A stretch of 64,000 nt of DNA from Bacteroides sp. (GTDB taxonomy: Bacteria; Bacteroidota; Bacteroidia; Bacteroidales; Bacteroidaceae). The position numbers and the translations under genes were made by a program. Each line of letters starts with the position of its first letter. Position 1 is the stretch's first letter. Under the pieces are notes generated by a model, which was not told the origin of the DNA, searched no databases, and saw nothing but the letters and a program-made list of their open reading frames with translations. Location: the NCBI GenBank assembly GCA_022648295.1, contig JALCME010000021.1, positions 1-64,000 on the forward strand, read 5' to 3'. This document shows, in pieces, positions 53,005 to 62,208 of the stretch.

Positions 53005-54009
53005 ATGTTTATTGTTAACAGTTATTTTTTATCCGTTGTTTTTTGTGTTATCACGATGCTATGTTGGGGATCGTGGGGTAATACGCAAAAACTTGCCGGT
53101 AAAACATGGCGCTATGAGTTGTTTTACTGGGACTATGTTATTGGTATCCTTTTATTTTCTTTAATCTTGGGATTTACTCTAGGTAGTACGGGAGATGCGG
53201 GACGCGGTTTTACCGAAGATTTGAAGCAAATCAGCTATGAAAACTATTTAGGTGCTTTCACCGGTGGCGTTGTATTCAATCTGGCTAATATATTGCTATC
53301 GGCTTCCATTTCTATGGCCGGGCTTACGGTAGCATTCCCCTTGGGAGTCGGCATCGCTCTGGTACTAGGTGTCTTTGTCAATTATTTCGGTGAACCTAAA
53401 GGTGATGCATTGATACTTTTCAGTGGCGTTGCATTGGTAGTACTAGCTATAATCTTCAATGCTATAGCTGCCGGAAAGATGAATAAGAAAGGGAACAATA
53501 TCAATAAGAAAGGTATTATTATTGCCATTATAGCTGGTGTATTGATGTCCTTCTTCTATCGATTTGTTGCTGCCGCTATGGACTTAAATAACTTTGAGTC
53601 ACCTACTCCCACAATGGCTACTCCGTATTCAGCATTCTTTATATTCGCAGTAGGTATCTTTATAAGCAATATTGTTATCAACACTATCGTGATGAAGAGG
53701 CCATTTGTTGGCAGTCCAGTAGGCTATAAAGAGTACTTTCATGGCAAACTCTCTACACACATGGTCGGAGTATTGGGAGGAATTATTTGGGGATTAGGTA
53801 CAGCTTTGAGTTATATTGCAGCTGGGAAGGCTGGTGCGGCTATCTCGTATGCTTTGGGACAAGGAGCACCTATGATTGCAGCTTTGTGGGGCATATTTAT
53901 TTGGAAAGAATTCAAAGGCTCTTCGCGTACGGTAAATATTTTATTAGCATGTATGTTTGTTCTATTTATATCCGGTTTAGGGGCAATCATACTCTCTGGA
54001 GCTAATTAA
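53005..54009 (+). CDS. GRP/RhaT-type sugar transporter
   Basis: A 334-residue inner-membrane protein of about ten helices in the drug/metabolite transporter superfamily, closest in look to glucose/ribose (GRP) and RhaT-type sugar permeases: CVITMLCWGSWGNTQKLAGKTWRYELFYWDY at the start and GAAISYALGQGAPMIAALWGIFIWKEFKG near the end. It would bring the free sugar into the cytoplasm for the adjacent ribokinase. Substrate is inferred from context. Confidence 0.88.
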   Translation: MFIVNSYFLSVVFCVITMLCWGSWGNTQKLAGKTWRYELFYWDYVIGILLFSLILGFTLGSTGDAGRGFTEDLKQISYENYLGAFTGGVVFNLANILLSASISMAGLTVAFPLGVGIALVLGVFVNYFGEPKGDALILFSGVALVVLAIIFNAIAAGKMNKKGNNINKKGIIIAIIAGVLMSFFYRFVAAAMDLNNFESPTPTMATPYSAFFIFAVGIFISNIVINTIVMKRPFVGSPVGYKEYFHGKLSTHMVGVLGGIIWGLGTALSYIAAGKAGAAISYALGQGAPMIAALWGIFIWKEFKGSSRTVNILLACMFVLFISGLGAIILSGAN

Positions 54010-54098
54010 TGATTGGCGTCTGTCTCTTTATTTCTATAGAGCATGATGTCGCGGTAAACTTAGTATAAACTTTTTTGTTCAACCTAAATATTTAATAC

Positions 54099-57062
54099 AT
54101 GAGATCAGTTCAAATTAATCAAACTAAGCATAAAGCCAATAGAAAACGCCATTGGTCTATAATGTTATTAGTGTGTTTATGTATGTGTTCTTTTGATTTG
54201 TATGCGCAAATCAATATCTCTGGAATTGTAAAAGATAATAACGGGGAGCTTCTCCCTGGGGTATCTATTTTAGTTAAGGAAGGAAATCAGACTAACGGGA
54301 CAACTACCGATGTTGATGGCAGATATACAATCAAAGTTAAGCCGGGTGCTATTCTTGAATTTAGTTTTATTGGCTTTATCACTCAAAAAGTAGAAGCTGG
54401 TACAAGAAATATTGTTAATATTGTACTGGAGCCAGAGAATAAAATATTGGATGAGGTAGTTGTTATTGGCTATGGTTCTACAACTAAAAAAGAGCTAACA
54501 GGTTCGGTTACTAGTATGAAAAAGGATGAACTCAATATGGGGACCTTCACTAGTGCAATGGGCATGCTGCAAGGTAAAGTTGCGGGACTACAGATTTTGA
54601 ATCCAAATGGTGCTGATCCTACTGCAAAGTATGAGGTTTTACTTCGTGGTACAAATACACTTTCTGCAGGACAAGGGCCGTTGATTATTATTGATGGAGT
54701 TGCAGGTTTCGATATCCAGAATATTAATTATCAAGAAGTCGAATCAATTGATGTGCTTAAAGATGGCTCTGCTGCGGCTATCTACGGTACAAGAGGTACC
54801 AATGGGGTTATTATAATTACTACTAAACGTGCTAAAGCTGGTAAAACGGAAGTTTCTTATGAAGGACAATTCACAGTTGGTATGGTGTCTCATAGGGCTA
54901 AGCCATTAACTGCAAACGAGTTTAGATCTGTTATTAACGAATATCGTCCAGAATTGAAGAGTTATTTATTTGATTACAACACTGACTGGTTTGATGAAAT
55001 TACTCAAACTCCCTATAGTCATAAGCATAATTTATCTATATCTGGTGGAACAGATAAGTTTTCTCACCACACTTCGTTTAATTACGAAAGAAGCGAAGGC
55101 TTACAGAAGTATAATTCATCTGAGAAATTAATGGCACGTACAAATGTCCGTCAGTCAGTATTGGAGAGATGGCTTACTCTGGATTATAATCTGAATATTG
55201 TCCATCGCAAATATAATCCCGCGTCCCGAGATGCCTTCATGCAGGCTTTTACTCATAATCCTACGGAGGCTGTCTATGATGTTGATAATACAAATGCCGG
55301 AGGGTATAGTAGTATTAAAGCGATGGCTTATTATAATCCGGTAGCTATGATAAATGAAAGAGATGTTGAGAGTAAAGATGATAATTATGGAGCTAATATG
55401 CGTGCTACATTAAATCTTTTACCAGTAGAAGGATTGAAATGGGAAAATTTTGTTTCTTATAATAAAGAACAATATGAAACACGTGAATACTATAGTCATT
55501 ATTATCCCAGTTTAATAGGTACCGATGGACAAGCCTATATTGAGAATTATCAATCTAATGACACACAATATGAATCGACATTGAGCTATCAGAATACTTT
55601 TAAGAAACATTCTATTCAGGTACTGTTAGGATACACTTATCAATACTCTTATAGTACTACAGCATCTATGCAGAATAGTGGATTTGATTTTGATGACAAT
55701 AAGACTAATAATATAGGCTCTGGTATCAGTTTAACTGAAGGAAAAGCCAGTATGTATTCCATGAAAGAAGATAATACTTATATTGGATTTTTCGGGAGAG
55801 TGATGTATAACTATGACAATAAATATCTTCTTTCTGCTTCTTTGCGTCGGGATGGTTCCAGTCGTTTTGGAACTAATAATAAGTGGGGATGGTTTCCTGC
55901 TGTCAGTGTGGGGTGGCGTTTGAATAGAGAAAAGTTTTTGTCGGAGGTAAAATGGATAAATGACCTGAAGCTGCGATTGGGGTATGGGATAACGGGCAAT
56001 CAAGATTTTGCTAATTATAAGTCACTTATGATGATGACAACTGCCGGTAAGTTTTATTATAACGGTCAATGGATAAATACATATCAACCAGTTAGTAATG
56101 CTAATCCTAACTTAAAGTGGGAAAAGAAGGCTGAGTTTAATGTAGGTGTTGATGCATCAGTACTTGATAATAAACTGTCTTTTACATTTGATTATTATAA
56201 ACGAACAACTTCGAATTTATTATATGATTATGCTGTACCAACTCCACCTTATGTTTATAACACATTATTTACTAATGTTGGTAAGGTGACTAACGAAGGA
56301 ATTGAGTTAACATTATCGGGTGTACCTATTATGCTTAAAAAATTTAGTTGGAATACAACTTTTACGGTATCCCATAATAAGAATAAATTGGTAAAATTTA
56401 CTAATGAAGAATTTACTAATGGAAGTTATAAGGTAGGATGGTCCACAAGTGCTTCTTGCTATACGCAGCGTTTAATAGAAGGGAAGTCACTTGGTACATT
56501 CTATGCTCCAATATGGCTAGGTACCGATACGGATGGTACGGATGTACTCCTTGGGCAGAATGCGGATGGTTCTGTTCCTGAGGATCAATGGGCGAAGATA
56601 GGTTGTGCTTATCCGGATGCAACACTAAGTTGGAGTAATACTCTGAAATATAAGAATTTTGATTTAAATTTTTCTCTACGTGCGTCTATTGGAGGTAAAA
56701 TTTTGAATAATTATGCTATGGAGTATGAAAATTTGAGTAATGTTGGATTGAGAAACATTTCATCGAACTGGTTATCGCAGAGTAACTTCACAAGTACTCA
56801 ATATAAGTATTCATCAAAGTATATAGAAGATGCTTCCTATTTGAAGTTAGATAACATATCTCTGGGATATAATTGGAATATCAATTCAATGTTGCTTAAG
56901 AGAATTAGATTAACCCTTACAGCACAAAACGTCTTTTGCATTACTGGATATTCCGGGGTTGATCCAGAAGTAGCTCTTTCAGGCTTGACCCCTGGTATAG
57001 AGAGTCTGAGCTATTATCCACGTACTACGGAATTTACTTTTGGAGTTAATGTTGCTTTTTAA
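54099..57062 (+). CDS. SusC/RagA-family TonB-dependent outer-membrane transporter
   Basis: A 987-residue SusC-type receptor. Signal peptide (about 17-36, ending LYAQ), a carboxypeptidase-regulatory-like domain (about 38-115, with ISGIVKDNNGELLPGVSILVK), plug (about 120-235, with the VVVIGYGSTTKKELTGSV TonB region and SIDVLKDGSAAAIYGTRG) and a C-terminal barrel ending TFGVNVAF. No STN domain is present, which fits control by LacI and not by a sigma/FecR pair. It is followed after 14 bp by its SusD partner. The imported ligand is unknown. Confidence 0.95.
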   Translation: MRSVQINQTKHKANRKRHWSIMLLVCLCMCSFDLYAQINISGIVKDNNGELLPGVSILVKEGNQTNGTTTDVDGRYTIKVKPGAILEFSFIGFITQKVEAGTRNIVNIVLEPENKILDEVVVIGYGSTTKKELTGSVTSMKKDELNMGTFTSAMGMLQGKVAGLQILNPNGADPTAKYEVLLRGTNTLSAGQGPLIIIDGVAGFDIQNINYQEVESIDVLKDGSAAAIYGTRGTNGVIIITTKRAKAGKTEVSYEGQFTVGMVSHRAKPLTANEFRSVINEYRPELKSYLFDYNTDWFDEITQTPYSHKHNLSISGGTDKFSHHTSFNYERSEGLQKYNSSEKLMARTNVRQSVLERWLTLDYNLNIVHRKYNPASRDAFMQAFTHNPTEAVYDVDNTNAGGYSSIKAMAYYNPVAMINERDVESKDDNYGANMRATLNLLPVEGLKWENFVSYNKEQYETREYYSHYYPSLIGTDGQAYIENYQSNDTQYESTLSYQNTFKKHSIQVLLGYTYQYSYSTTASMQNSGFDFDDNKTNNIGSGISLTEGKASMYSMKEDNTYIGFFGRVMYNYDNKYLLSASLRRDGSSRFGTNNKWGWFPAVSVGWRLNREKFLSEVKWINDLKLRLGYGITGNQDFANYKSLMMMTTAGKFYYNGQWINTYQPVSNANPNLKWEKKAEFNVGVDASVLDNKLSFTFDYYKRTTSNLLYDYAVPTPPYVYNTLFTNVGKVTNEGIELTLSGVPIMLKKFSWNTTFTVSHNKNKLVKFTNEEFTNGSYKVGWSTSASCYTQRLIEGKSLGTFYAPIWLGTDTDGTDVLLGQNADGSVPEDQWAKIGCAYPDATLSWSNTLKYKNFDLNFSLRASIGGKILNNYAMEYENLSNVGLRNISSNWLSQSNFTSTQYKYSSKYIEDASYLKLDNISLGYNWNINSMLLKRIRLTLTAQNVFCITGYSGVDPEVALSGLTPGIESLSYYPRTTEFTFGVNVAF

Positions 57063-57076
57063 AAAATAGGGTCGTT

Positions 57077-58603
57077 ATGAAACATAAAAATATATTGTTA
57101 GGATTGTTCATCTGCCTATTTTACGGATGTACAGATTTGGGAGAAACTGTTTATACTGGAGTCTCAACAAATAATTTCTTTAGAAACGAAAATGAGCTGA
57201 TAGCCAATGCAGGCAGAGCATATACAAAGATGCAAGGTTATAATTCGGAACAAAGTTTGTGGACTTTGCTTTTACAGGCTTCTGATGAATGTGCCGTTCC
57301 AGCCCATGGGGGTGCTTGGTACAGTAATGGTAGATATGAGGAGATACAAACAAATAAGATTCCTGCTACAAATAAACTACTGACAAAAGGATGGAATTGG
57401 ATATTTAACGGAATTGCTGCTTGTAATGAAATAATTTATGAAACAGAGTTATCTTCTATACAATTTGAAGGAAAGAATAAGATCTTGGCTGAGATGAAGA
57501 TACTACGTGCCTTTTATTACTATGAAGCTATTTCTTGTTGGGGAAATGTCCCTTTTACAATAGACTATACAGCAACTGGATATCCGGAGCAGAAAAGTCG
57601 TGAGGACATATTTAATTTTTTGGTACAAGAAATCAATGATAATGTTGCTGCATTGGATGATGAGCCTTCTTCTGCTAACTATGGGCGCATTACTCAGGCT
57701 GCAGCATATTGTATTTTAGCGAAGATGTATTTAAATGCTGAAGTATGGTTTGGAACTTCTATGTATGATAAGGCAGAAACTATCTGTAAGAAAATTATTG
57801 ATTTAGGATATTATAGCATAGAAGACGACTACGCAACTAACTTTGATATTGACAATGAAAAATCAAAGGAAAACATATTCGTAATTGTATATGATAGAGT
57901 AAATACAAGTGGAGATGGAAACGCTTTTTATTTACATACATTGACGCTGGAACCGGCTTCACAAGCAACATTTAATATTCCTGCTGAACCTTGGTCTGGT
58001 TTTCTTTGTCAACCCGATTTCTTTCAAACATATGATGAGAAAGATATTCGTAGAAGTGAAAGTTGGTTATATGGTGAACAGGTTGATATAGACGGAAATA
58101 GTTTAAATTTTACCTATAATCCCATTTTTGATGAAACTAAATATTATAATAGTAATGGGGGACGTGGAGATTACGATGGTGCTCGTTGCTGGAAATGGCA
58201 TTATCAAACAGATGGTTCTTTGAAGGAATATACCAATAGTATGGACAATGACTTTACTATTTTCCGGTATGCAGATGTTGTGCTGATGTATGTAGAAGCA
58301 TTGGTACGTCAACATAGGGCAGAGGAAGCTGCTCTGTTGCCCGACTTTCAGAAAATACGTACCAGAGCTGGGCTTAAAGCTTATACATCCGATCAATTGA
58401 CTCTTGATGAACTCTATTCAGAACGAGGTAGAGAGTTGGCATGGGAAGGTTGGCGGCATGAAGATATGATACGCTTTAATAAATATCTTAAAAAATACTG
58501 GGCGCATCCCGATCTGAGTGGAGAAATATTTAGGAATTTGTTCCCTATTCCTGCAGATATTCTGAATGCTAATCCCAAGTTAAGCCAAAATCCTAATTAT
58601 TAA
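57077..58603 (+). CDS. SusD/RagB-family nutrient-binding lipoprotein
   Basis: A 508-residue surface lipoprotein with a short signal peptide ending FYGC (Cys17). It is a helical TPR-type SusD fold with the family signatures ILRAFYYYEAISCWGNVPF and YSERGRELAWEGWRHEDMIRFNKY near the C-terminus. It binds the ligand at the cell surface and closes over the SusC barrel. It is translated just after SusC and before the ADP-ribosylglycohydrolase genes. Confidence 0.95.
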   Translation: MKHKNILLGLFICLFYGCTDLGETVYTGVSTNNFFRNENELIANAGRAYTKMQGYNSEQSLWTLLLQASDECAVPAHGGAWYSNGRYEEIQTNKIPATNKLLTKGWNWIFNGIAACNEIIYETELSSIQFEGKNKILAEMKILRAFYYYEAISCWGNVPFTIDYTATGYPEQKSREDIFNFLVQEINDNVAALDDEPSSANYGRITQAAAYCILAKMYLNAEVWFGTSMYDKAETICKKIIDLGYYSIEDDYATNFDIDNEKSKENIFVIVYDRVNTSGDGNAFYLHTLTLEPASQATFNIPAEPWSGFLCQPDFFQTYDEKDIRRSESWLYGEQVDIDGNSLNFTYNPIFDETKYYNSNGGRGDYDGARCWKWHYQTDGSLKEYTNSMDNDFTIFRYADVVLMYVEALVRQHRAEEAALLPDFQKIRTRAGLKAYTSDQLTLDELYSERGRELAWEGWRHEDMIRFNKYLKKYWAHPDLSGEIFRNLFPIPADILNANPKLSQNPNY

Positions 58604-58626
58604 CTTTATAACTGGTGTTGACAAGC

Positions 58627-60588
58627 ATGAAACAATTTATTACTTTCATTTTAATTTTCATTGCTAATATATTGTTCGTTTCCGCGCAAAAGATTTCAAA
58701 AGCAGAATTAAAAGATAAAATAGCCGGAGCATGGATAGGACAAATGGTTGGAAATATCTATGGGCTTCCTTTTGAAAATAAATTTGTGGACGAACCCGCA
58801 GATGAATCCAGATTTCCATTCGGATATACTAAAAATTTGGATAAGCTGCAAAAATATGATGGTGCATTTTCTGATGATGATACTGACGTAGAGTATCTCT
58901 ATTTGATTATGATGGAAAAGTACGGTGTAGAGCCAACATATGCTAACCTAAGAGAAGGTTGGATGTATCATATCCGTGATCGTGTATGGCTGGCTAACAG
59001 GGCAGCTCTAGGGCTGATGCATTTCGGCTTTACTCCACCTTTCACAGGAGATAAATCTCTGAATCCTCACTGGTATCAAATTGATCCGCAATTAATCAAT
59101 GAGATATGGGGCTATACGGCCCCGGGGATGGTAGCTTATGCTGCTCAGAAGAGTGATTGGGCTGCACGGATTACTAGTGATTCATGGGCTGTATCTCCTA
59201 CCATACTGTATGGTGCTATGTATGCCAATGCATTTTTTTGTAAAGATGTGCGTAAGCTCATTAAACAAGGATTGAAGGAATTAGAACCTGACGATAGATA
59301 TGCTATAGCTGTAAGGGAAATGATTGCTTTGCATGATAAATATCCGCAAGATTGGGCCAAAGCACGTCAGATTATGGCAGAAAAGTACTATATTAAAGAA
59401 CCTGCAATGACGAAAACCATTTGGAATGCTAATTTAAATGGATTGTGCGGCATTTTGGCCATGTTATATGGTAATGGAGATTTTCAGCGTACTTTAGATT
59501 TATGCTGTGCTATGGGGTTTGACTGTGATAATCAAGCGGCTACTATTTCCGGGTTGCTGGGAGTCATGTTCGGAGCGAAAATGCTTTCAAAGAGCTTAAC
59601 TATGCCTATTAAGGGTTGGAATAAGCCTTTCAATGACCGTTATATTAATATTACGCGGTTTGATATGCCAGATGCCTCTATTCAAGATATCATTAACCGG
59701 ACTTATAACAAAGCTGTAGAATTGGTCTGTGCTAAGGGAGGTAAAGTGAATGGGGAAATAATTCATGTTAATGCTAAGGCACAATTTATGCCTCCTATGG
59801 AGTTTTGCATTGGCCCAAATCCGGATATGGAGATAGGCCTTCCTGTTAATTATTCTTTTGCATGTAAGGCGAATGAGAAGTATCAATGGAAGCTAATAAA
59901 AGGTAATTTACCAACCGGAGTTGCATTTCAAAACGGGCGCTTAATAGGAACTCCTAAGGAAGCCGGGAAATATCCCATTACTTTACAATTGAGTTCAACA
60001 AAGGAAGCTATTACCAAAAATTTTGAATTATTGGTAAAGACAAGGAACATAGCACCTAAGGCTGATACAATTTACGCTAATATCCGTAAACTGAATGAAG
60101 AGGTTTTAGACTCTTGCTGGATCACTTTTGGGAAACCAATGTATGCAAAAAGCGTAAAGGTTATTAATGATGGTATTAAAAATGGTATAGGTTCTGTTTT
60201 TTATTCATTGGCAGCTAAGAGTAGATTACCTAAAATCGACTATTTCGGATATGGGTGGAAGGAAAAGCATAATATCAATATGCTTGTATTGAATATGGGA
60301 TGCCTGGAGGAGTTTGGGGGGTGGTTTACTTCTCTTAATATCCAATATCTCGGAAGTGATAATCATTGGCATGATGTTGGTAATTTCAAGTCTATTCCCG
60401 AATTACCTCAAACTGATATTGTCTTTTTTCAACCCCACTTCGCTCAATATGTATTTGAATTCTCGGCCGTAGAAACGGAAGGAATACGCATTTTGATGGA
60501 TGCAAAGGTACAGGAACATTGGCATAAATATACCAAAAACGTGTCTTCTTTCATCTCTATTACAGAACTGGGTGTTTATGAAAAATAA
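58627..60588 (+). CDS. Exported ADP-ribosylglycohydrolase-family protein with Ig-like tail (copy 1)
   Basis: From ATG 58627 the protein is 653 residues with a signal peptide (1-20, ending FVSAQ). The ARH fold (about 25-360) begins KIAGAWIGQMVGNIYGLP, has the first metal motif as Ser82-Asp83-Asp84-Asp85-Thr86, and the second DxD at Asp299/Asp301 (GFDCDNQAATISG). A putative Ig domain (about 405-475, LPTGVAFQNGRLIGTPKEAGKYPITLQL) and a beta-rich C-terminal domain follow. ARH enzymes remove ADP-ribose from proteins or small molecules with Mg2+; the exported location implies a periplasmic or surface substrate. Both metal motifs appear intact here. Confidence 0.85.
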   Translation: MKQFITFILIFIANILFVSAQKISKAELKDKIAGAWIGQMVGNIYGLPFENKFVDEPADESRFPFGYTKNLDKLQKYDGAFSDDDTDVEYLYLIMMEKYGVEPTYANLREGWMYHIRDRVWLANRAALGLMHFGFTPPFTGDKSLNPHWYQIDPQLINEIWGYTAPGMVAYAAQKSDWAARITSDSWAVSPTILYGAMYANAFFCKDVRKLIKQGLKELEPDDRYAIAVREMIALHDKYPQDWAKARQIMAEKYYIKEPAMTKTIWNANLNGLCGILAMLYGNGDFQRTLDLCCAMGFDCDNQAATISGLLGVMFGAKMLSKSLTMPIKGWNKPFNDRYINITRFDMPDASIQDIINRTYNKAVELVCAKGGKVNGEIIHVNAKAQFMPPMEFCIGPNPDMEIGLPVNYSFACKANEKYQWKLIKGNLPTGVAFQNGRLIGTPKEAGKYPITLQLSSTKEAITKNFELLVKTRNIAPKADTIYANIRKLNEEVLDSCWITFGKPMYAKSVKVINDGIKNGIGSVFYSLAAKSRLPKIDYFGYGWKEKHNINMLVLNMGCLEEFGGWFTSLNIQYLGSDNHWHDVGNFKSIPELPQTDIVFFQPHFAQYVFEFSAVETEGIRILMDAKVQEHWHKYTKNVSSFISITELGVYEK

Positions 60589-60600
60589 ATTAGATGTGAG

Positions 60601-62202
60601 ATGAGAAAAAGTATTATATTTCTAATAGGCTTATTTGTTTTTGTTTTGAGAATCTATTCCGATAATCTTATATTATCGGAAGAAGAGCTTTTGAATAAAA
60701 TTAAAGGAGGATGGGCTGGACAAACTATCGGTGTGGTTTTCGGGGCACCTACCGAATTTAAATTTTCTGGCACATATATACAAGATTATCAACCTATTCC
60801 ATGGGGAGAAAATTATGTGAAATATTGGTGGGAGAAGAAGCCTGGACTATTTGATGACATCTATAACGATTGTACTTTTGTAGAGGCATTTGACGAACTT
60901 GGATTTGATTGTTCACAAGAAGAACTTGCTAAAAGATTTGCTTATGCTAATTATCATCTGGCACATGCTAATCAGGCTGGTAGATACAATATACGTCAGG
61001 GGATTATGCCACCAGCTTCAGGCCATTGGCTTAATAATCCACATGCGGATGATTTGGATTTTCAGATTGAAGCTGATTTTATAGGTTTAATGGCTCCAGC
61101 TATGTTGCCTGAAGCACTCCAGATTGCAGCAAAGGTGGGACATATAATGACTAGTGGCGATGGATTTTATGGAGGAGCTTTTGTTGCGGCTTTGTATAGT
61201 GCTGCCTTTTATGAAAATAGTCCGGAAGCTATATTACAAACGGCAATTTCAAAGATTCCAGAAGAAAGTACATTCTACCAATGCATAAAAGATGTCATTG
61301 ATTTTCATTCCCATCATCCTAATAATTGGAAGGATTGTTGGTGTTTTCTGCAAGAGAAATGGAATTGTGATGTTGGTTGTCCTAAGGGTGTTTTCCTTAA
61401 TTTTAATATTGATGCCAAACTGAATTCCGCTTTTGTTGCATTAGCTATGCTTTATGGCGAAGGAGACTTTGCAAGTTCTATTGATATCGCTGCACGGTGT
61501 GGGCAAGATTCAGATTGTAATCCTTCCACAGTGGGAGGGGTGTTGGGTGTTTTGTATGGGTATAAAAATATTCCCTCGTTTTGGCTGAATCCTCTGAAAG
61601 AAATAGAAAATAATACTTTTGAAGGAACTGATATGTCTTTAAGTAAAGCTTATCAGATGAGTTTTGATCAAGCCAAGAAACTGATTACTCGTGTTGGGGG
61701 AAAAATAGCCCAAAAAACAGTTGAAATACCTATTAAAGAAGCAGAAGTATTGCCTTTAGAACAGAATTTCAAAAATACTTATCCTATTTATAGAGAACGT
61801 AAGGATTGCTTTTTAATGGATACCTTTAAGTTTGATTTTACAGGAAATGGGTTTGTGATTTGGGGCAATCTTTGCTGTACCCGTCACATTACTTTAGACT
61901 ACATTAATCGTGTATCTACACGGCATATTGGTTCTGAGGTTTTTGCATTGGCTGAATCTGATGATCCTTATGTGGCTAAAGTGGAGGTCTGGATAGACGG
62001 AGTATTGGATCAGATTGCACAATTACCTATGAGAAATACTGATCGCAAATTGGAGCCGGCGTGGAAGTATCTGCTTAGGGAAGGGAAACACCATGTGGAA
62101 CTAAGGTGGTTGAATCGGGAAAATGATTATGTTATCCGAATCAATGATATTATGTATTATTCTGAAAAAAAAGAGCATAATAGATTTTACTTTAATAAAT
62201 AA
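60601..62202 (+). CDS. Exported ADP-ribosylglycohydrolase-family protein (copy 2)
   Basis: A 533-residue protein with a signal peptide (about 1-20). The ARH domain (about 28-370) begins NKIKGGWAGQTIGVVFGAP. At the first metal motif the text is Asn89-Asp90-Cys91-Thr92 where family members have T/S-D-D-T, so one Asp is replaced by Cys; an extra Asp pair (85-86) lies just before it. The second motif is intact (GQDSDCNPST, Asp303 and Asp305). A beta-sandwich-like C-terminal domain (about 400-530, VEVWIDGVLDQIAQLPM) may bind carbohydrate. It is closely similar to copy 3, which points to tandem duplication. Confidence 0.83.
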   Translation: MRKSIIFLIGLFVFVLRIYSDNLILSEEELLNKIKGGWAGQTIGVVFGAPTEFKFSGTYIQDYQPIPWGENYVKYWWEKKPGLFDDIYNDCTFVEAFDELGFDCSQEELAKRFAYANYHLAHANQAGRYNIRQGIMPPASGHWLNNPHADDLDFQIEADFIGLMAPAMLPEALQIAAKVGHIMTSGDGFYGGAFVAALYSAAFYENSPEAILQTAISKIPEESTFYQCIKDVIDFHSHHPNNWKDCWCFLQEKWNCDVGCPKGVFLNFNIDAKLNSAFVALAMLYGEGDFASSIDIAARCGQDSDCNPSTVGGVLGVLYGYKNIPSFWLNPLKEIENNTFEGTDMSLSKAYQMSFDQAKKLITRVGGKIAQKTVEIPIKEAEVLPLEQNFKNTYPIYRERKDCFLMDTFKFDFTGNGFVIWGNLCCTRHITLDYINRVSTRHIGSEVFALAESDDPYVAKVEVWIDGVLDQIAQLPMRNTDRKLEPAWKYLLREGKHHVELRWLNRENDYVIRINDIMYYSEKKEHNRFYFNK

Positions 62203-62208
62203 CTGCAT